From the NCBI GenBank assembly GCA_012270595.1, contig JAAXIA010000189.1, positions 1 to 9,254 on the forward strand: a DNA stretch of 9,254 nucleotides, read 5' to 3'. The notes under the pieces are model-generated. The model made no database searches. It was not told the origin of the DNA and saw nothing but the letters and a program-made list of their open reading frames with translations. The translations under genes were made by a program, and so were the position numbers. The stretch comes from Rhodanobacteraceae bacterium (GTDB lineage Bacteria; Pseudomonadota; Gammaproteobacteria; Xanthomonadales; Rhodanobacteraceae). This document shows positions 7,672-9,254 of the stretch, one piece after another. Position 1 is the stretch's first letter, and every line of letters starts with the position of its first letter.

Positions 7672-8868
7672 CTTAGAAAATTCGTGGTCTTACTGGGCTG
7701 CGTGCTCATCAGTGTGGCTGCCTATGCGGCAAAGGTGCCGCTGCGAAAAGGCTATCCGCACGCTTATGTCGTTCTCCCCGGCGATACCTTGTGGGATATT
7801 TCCAGGCATTTTCTGTCAAAGCCCTGGTTATGGCCGGAAATCTGGCAGGCCAATCCGCGGGTACATAATCCGCACCTGATCTATCCTGGTGACATACTCA
7901 AGCTATCACTGGTTGGAGGGGCGCATCTGGTGCTCAAATCCAGTGAGCGCGCCAAACATGATACGGCTACGGCCGATCATAAAAAGCCAGCCGTCATGCA
8001 TAGCGTTACGCTGAAACCGCGTGTGCGCCATGAGCGCCACGCAGTGCCGACGATTTCGCTGGCAAAGGTGAAGATGTTTCTTGAGAATGTGCGCGAGATG
8101 TCTTCCGCGAAGCTCGAGTCTACGCCCTACGTCGTCGGTTTTGAGGAAGGTCAATTGCGCGGCAGTGTCGGTCAGAATATCTATGTACGCAAGCTCAGTT
8201 CCAGGCCAGGTCAACATTGGGCGATTGTGCGCCCCACCCGCATTTTTCGGCGTTTTGGTAAGCGAGGCAGTGGTCATCTGGTAAGTCATGTGCTTGACAG
8301 TGACCCCGCATGGAACTGTATCTGTGGGCCGTGGGATGAAGACCTTCGTCATGATAGACACTACGCGCATGGTACTGAACTAGGGGTGGAGGTCACCGTC
8401 ATAGGCCACGCCGAAGTGTTGCGCGGGGGCGATCCGAGTACCTTGTTGCTGCTTGATGCCAGGCGCGAAATCCGTGCCGGTGACCGTGTGTTGCCACTCA
8501 AGGGAGAACCCTACGATCCACACTTTTATCCGCACTCTCCCAGGAAGTTACCCGTGCATGGGCGGGTGATTGCGCTTCTTGATGCAATGAGTGCCGTTGG
8601 ACCGCACCAGGTGGTGGTGTTGTCAGTGGGGCGCAAGGACAACGTGGATAACGGCACGACGTTCGCCGTATGGCAGCCCGGCGCGCGTATCGCTGACGAT
8701 GTGGTACACGGCAGTCTCCATCGCGGTATCAGCAAGAAGTTAGCATTACCCAATGAATATATTGGCCATGTGATGGTGTTCCGTCGCTTTAACCAGTTAA
8801 GTTACGCTCTGGTGATGAACAGTCTACGTCCAATAAAGATAGGGGACAGGTTGCGTTTGCCAAAGTGA
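7669..8868 (+). CDS. Secreted LysM-domain peptidoglycan-binding protein
   Basis: Exported protein of 399 residues that probably binds peptidoglycan in the periplasm. Residues 1-20 form a signal peptide: Arg3/Lys4, a hydrophobic core, and a likely cleavage after A-Y-A at 18-20. A lipobox-like L-L-G-C at 8-11 comes too early, before most of the hydrophobic core, so a lipoprotein is unlikely. One LysM domain spans about 32-80, with V-L-P-G-D-T-L-W-D-I-S at its start, P-W-L-W-P-E-I-W-Q-A-N-P in the middle and L-I-Y-P-G-D at its end. The remaining 300 residues are rich in beta-type segments and contain no catalytic motif I recognise. This architecture is common in gammaproteobacteria next to dprA and def, where the LysM gene is usually divergent from def. 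Here it is on the same strand and separated from def-fmt by the glycan and transporter genes. Its exact function is not established. Confidence 0.9.
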   Translation: MLRKFVVLLGCVLISVAAYAAKVPLRKGYPHAYVVLPGDTLWDISRHFLSKPWLWPEIWQANPRVHNPHLIYPGDILKLSLVGGAHLVLKSSERAKHDTATADHKKPAVMHSVTLKPRVRHERHAVPTISLAKVKMFLENVREMSSAKLESTPYVVGFEEGQLRGSVGQNIYVRKLSSRPGQHWAIVRPTRIFRRFGKRGSGHLVSHVLDSDPAWNCICGPWDEDLRHDRHYAHGTELGVEVTVIGHAEVLRGGDPSTLLLLDARREIRAGDRVLPLKGEPYDPHFYPHSPRKLPVHGRVIALLDAMSAVGPHQVVVLSVGRKDNVDNGTTFAVWQPGARIADDVVHGSLHRGISKKLALPNEYIGHVMVFRRFNQLSYALVMNSLRPIKIGDRLRLPK

Positions 8869-8895
8869 CTTACCAACGAGCCACTTTGAGTTTTA
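8861..8895 (+). terminator. Possible rho-independent terminator after the LysM gene
   Basis: CAAAGTG (8861-8867, overlapping the stop codon) can pair with CACTTTG (8882-8888) across a 14-base loop, followed by AG and TTTT (8891-8894). The stem is AT-rich and the T run short, so termination efficiency would be modest. Confidence 0.4.
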
Positions 8896-9010
8896 TCGTT
8901 TATTCCGGTGGCGACCTGATGGGAGTCGCAAATCATGAAAAAGCCAGCTATAGCTGTATCAACACGGGTTGTTTCCACACAATGACTTGCCGCGATACTG
9001 TAAATACATG

Positions 9011-9036
9011 CCCGGTGATTTTTATGGGAAACCGGG
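9011..9036. repeat. GC-rich inverted repeat (hairpin)
   Basis: CCCGGT at 9011-9016 is exactly complementary to ACCGGG at 9031-9036, with a 14-base loop. No T run follows on the + strand, so it is not a classical terminator. Its role is unknown. Confidence 0.4.
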
Positions 9037-9129
9037 TCTAGATGGGCTTTATCATTATCAACGTATTTCCTGACGCCAAGAGAAAATCACAGCCTGCATC
9101 GCTCAATATGAGCATTGCCTCCTCTGACG

Positions 9130-9142
9130 GAGATATTATCTC
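9130..9142. repeat. 13-base palindrome, operator-like
   Basis: GAGATA and TATCTC flank a central T, giving a perfect odd-length palindrome. This size and symmetry would suit a dimeric DNA-binding protein, but no family consensus is recognised and a chance origin is possible. Confidence 0.25.
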
Positions 9143-9254
9143 ATGCTTTTCTGGCGGCAAATCCTAATCTTCAACAGACTACCACAGTTATCGTATCAGC
9201 TTTAGTGTGGATAGTCGTGGTGAAGACACTAAGGAATCCCTGATCAATGGATGT

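Larger units (their letters stand above)
8869..9254. other. 386-nt tail without an intact gene
   Basis: No frame on either strand holds a convincing complete gene. On the + strand one frame is open from ATG 8982 to the window end except for TAG at 9039-9041 and TAA at 9165-9167. It includes a 41-codon piece from ATG 9042 and a 29-codon piece, 9168-9254, that runs off the edge. Another + frame is open for about 36 codons up to a TGA at 9071-9073. A short ORF of 16 codons begins at ATG 8935 after GGGAG (8921-8925). These may be decayed coding sequence or chance. Structural elements are a GC-rich inverted repeat (9011-9016 with 9031-9036) and a 13-base palindrome at 9130-9142. An ATG at 9247, preceded by AAGGA (9231-9235), could begin the next gene. 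dprA, the usual partner of this LysM gene, is not visible. Confidence 0.5.

Noticed and set aside
7906..8370. A 154-codon open frame on the minus strand within the LysM gene
   Set aside because: It is antisense to a gene with a clear signal peptide and LysM domain and has no recognisable domain or plausible upstream signal.
1..9254. tRNA, rRNA, CRISPR arrays, insertion sequences and phage genes
   Set aside because: I saw no regularly spaced repeats, transposase motifs, terminal inverted repeats or tRNA-like cloverleaf when reading both strands by eye.

Overview
The window is bacterial, and most likely from a gammaproteobacterium. ThyA, FolA, Def and Fmt align readily with their Escherichia coli counterparts, and the lipopolysaccharide genes (a WaaL-type ligase and a WaaE/KdtX-type glycosyltransferase) together with a LysM cell-wall protein fit a Gram-negative envelope. 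I cannot name the genus. All nine confident genes lie on the + strand, packed tightly from position 30 to 8868.

Region 1 (30-2948) holds one-carbon and formyl-methionine metabolism. thyA makes dTMP and turns methylene-tetrahydrofolate into dihydrofolate; folA reduces that back to tetrahydrofolate. fmt uses 10-formyl-tetrahydrofolate to formylate the initiator tRNA, and def removes the formyl group from new proteins. def and fmt meet at the stop/start junction and probably share a transcript.

Region 2 (2945-6109) is a surface-glycan block: a GT4-like glycosyltransferase, a polytopic O-antigen-ligase-family protein and a GT2-family lipopolysaccharide core glycosyltransferase. The first overlaps fmt by 4 nt and the second overlaps the first by 8 nt, so the glycan genes appear to be joined to the def-fmt unit. 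In many gammaproteobacteria rsmB follows fmt; here glycan genes take that place.

Region 3 (6154-7413) is a transporter of the MHS branch of the major facilitator superfamily. It is visibly more AT-rich than its neighbours and carries several 7-8 base homopolymers, which suggests separate acquisition. Region 4 (7414-7668) is an intergenic stretch with a perfect TATAAT hexamer, a small hairpin and a possible 39-codon ORF. Region 5 (7669-8868) is a secreted LysM-domain protein of the type often found beside def/dprA. Region 6 (8869-9254) has no intact gene: it holds a possible terminator, a GC-rich hairpin, a 13-base palindrome and broken open frames.

I found no convincing new multi-gene system. 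The points most worth a second look are the glycan/transporter block between fmt and the LysM gene, the A8 tract at the 5' end of the first glycosyltransferase gene, the altered NADPH-site residues in FolA, and the gene-poor tail.
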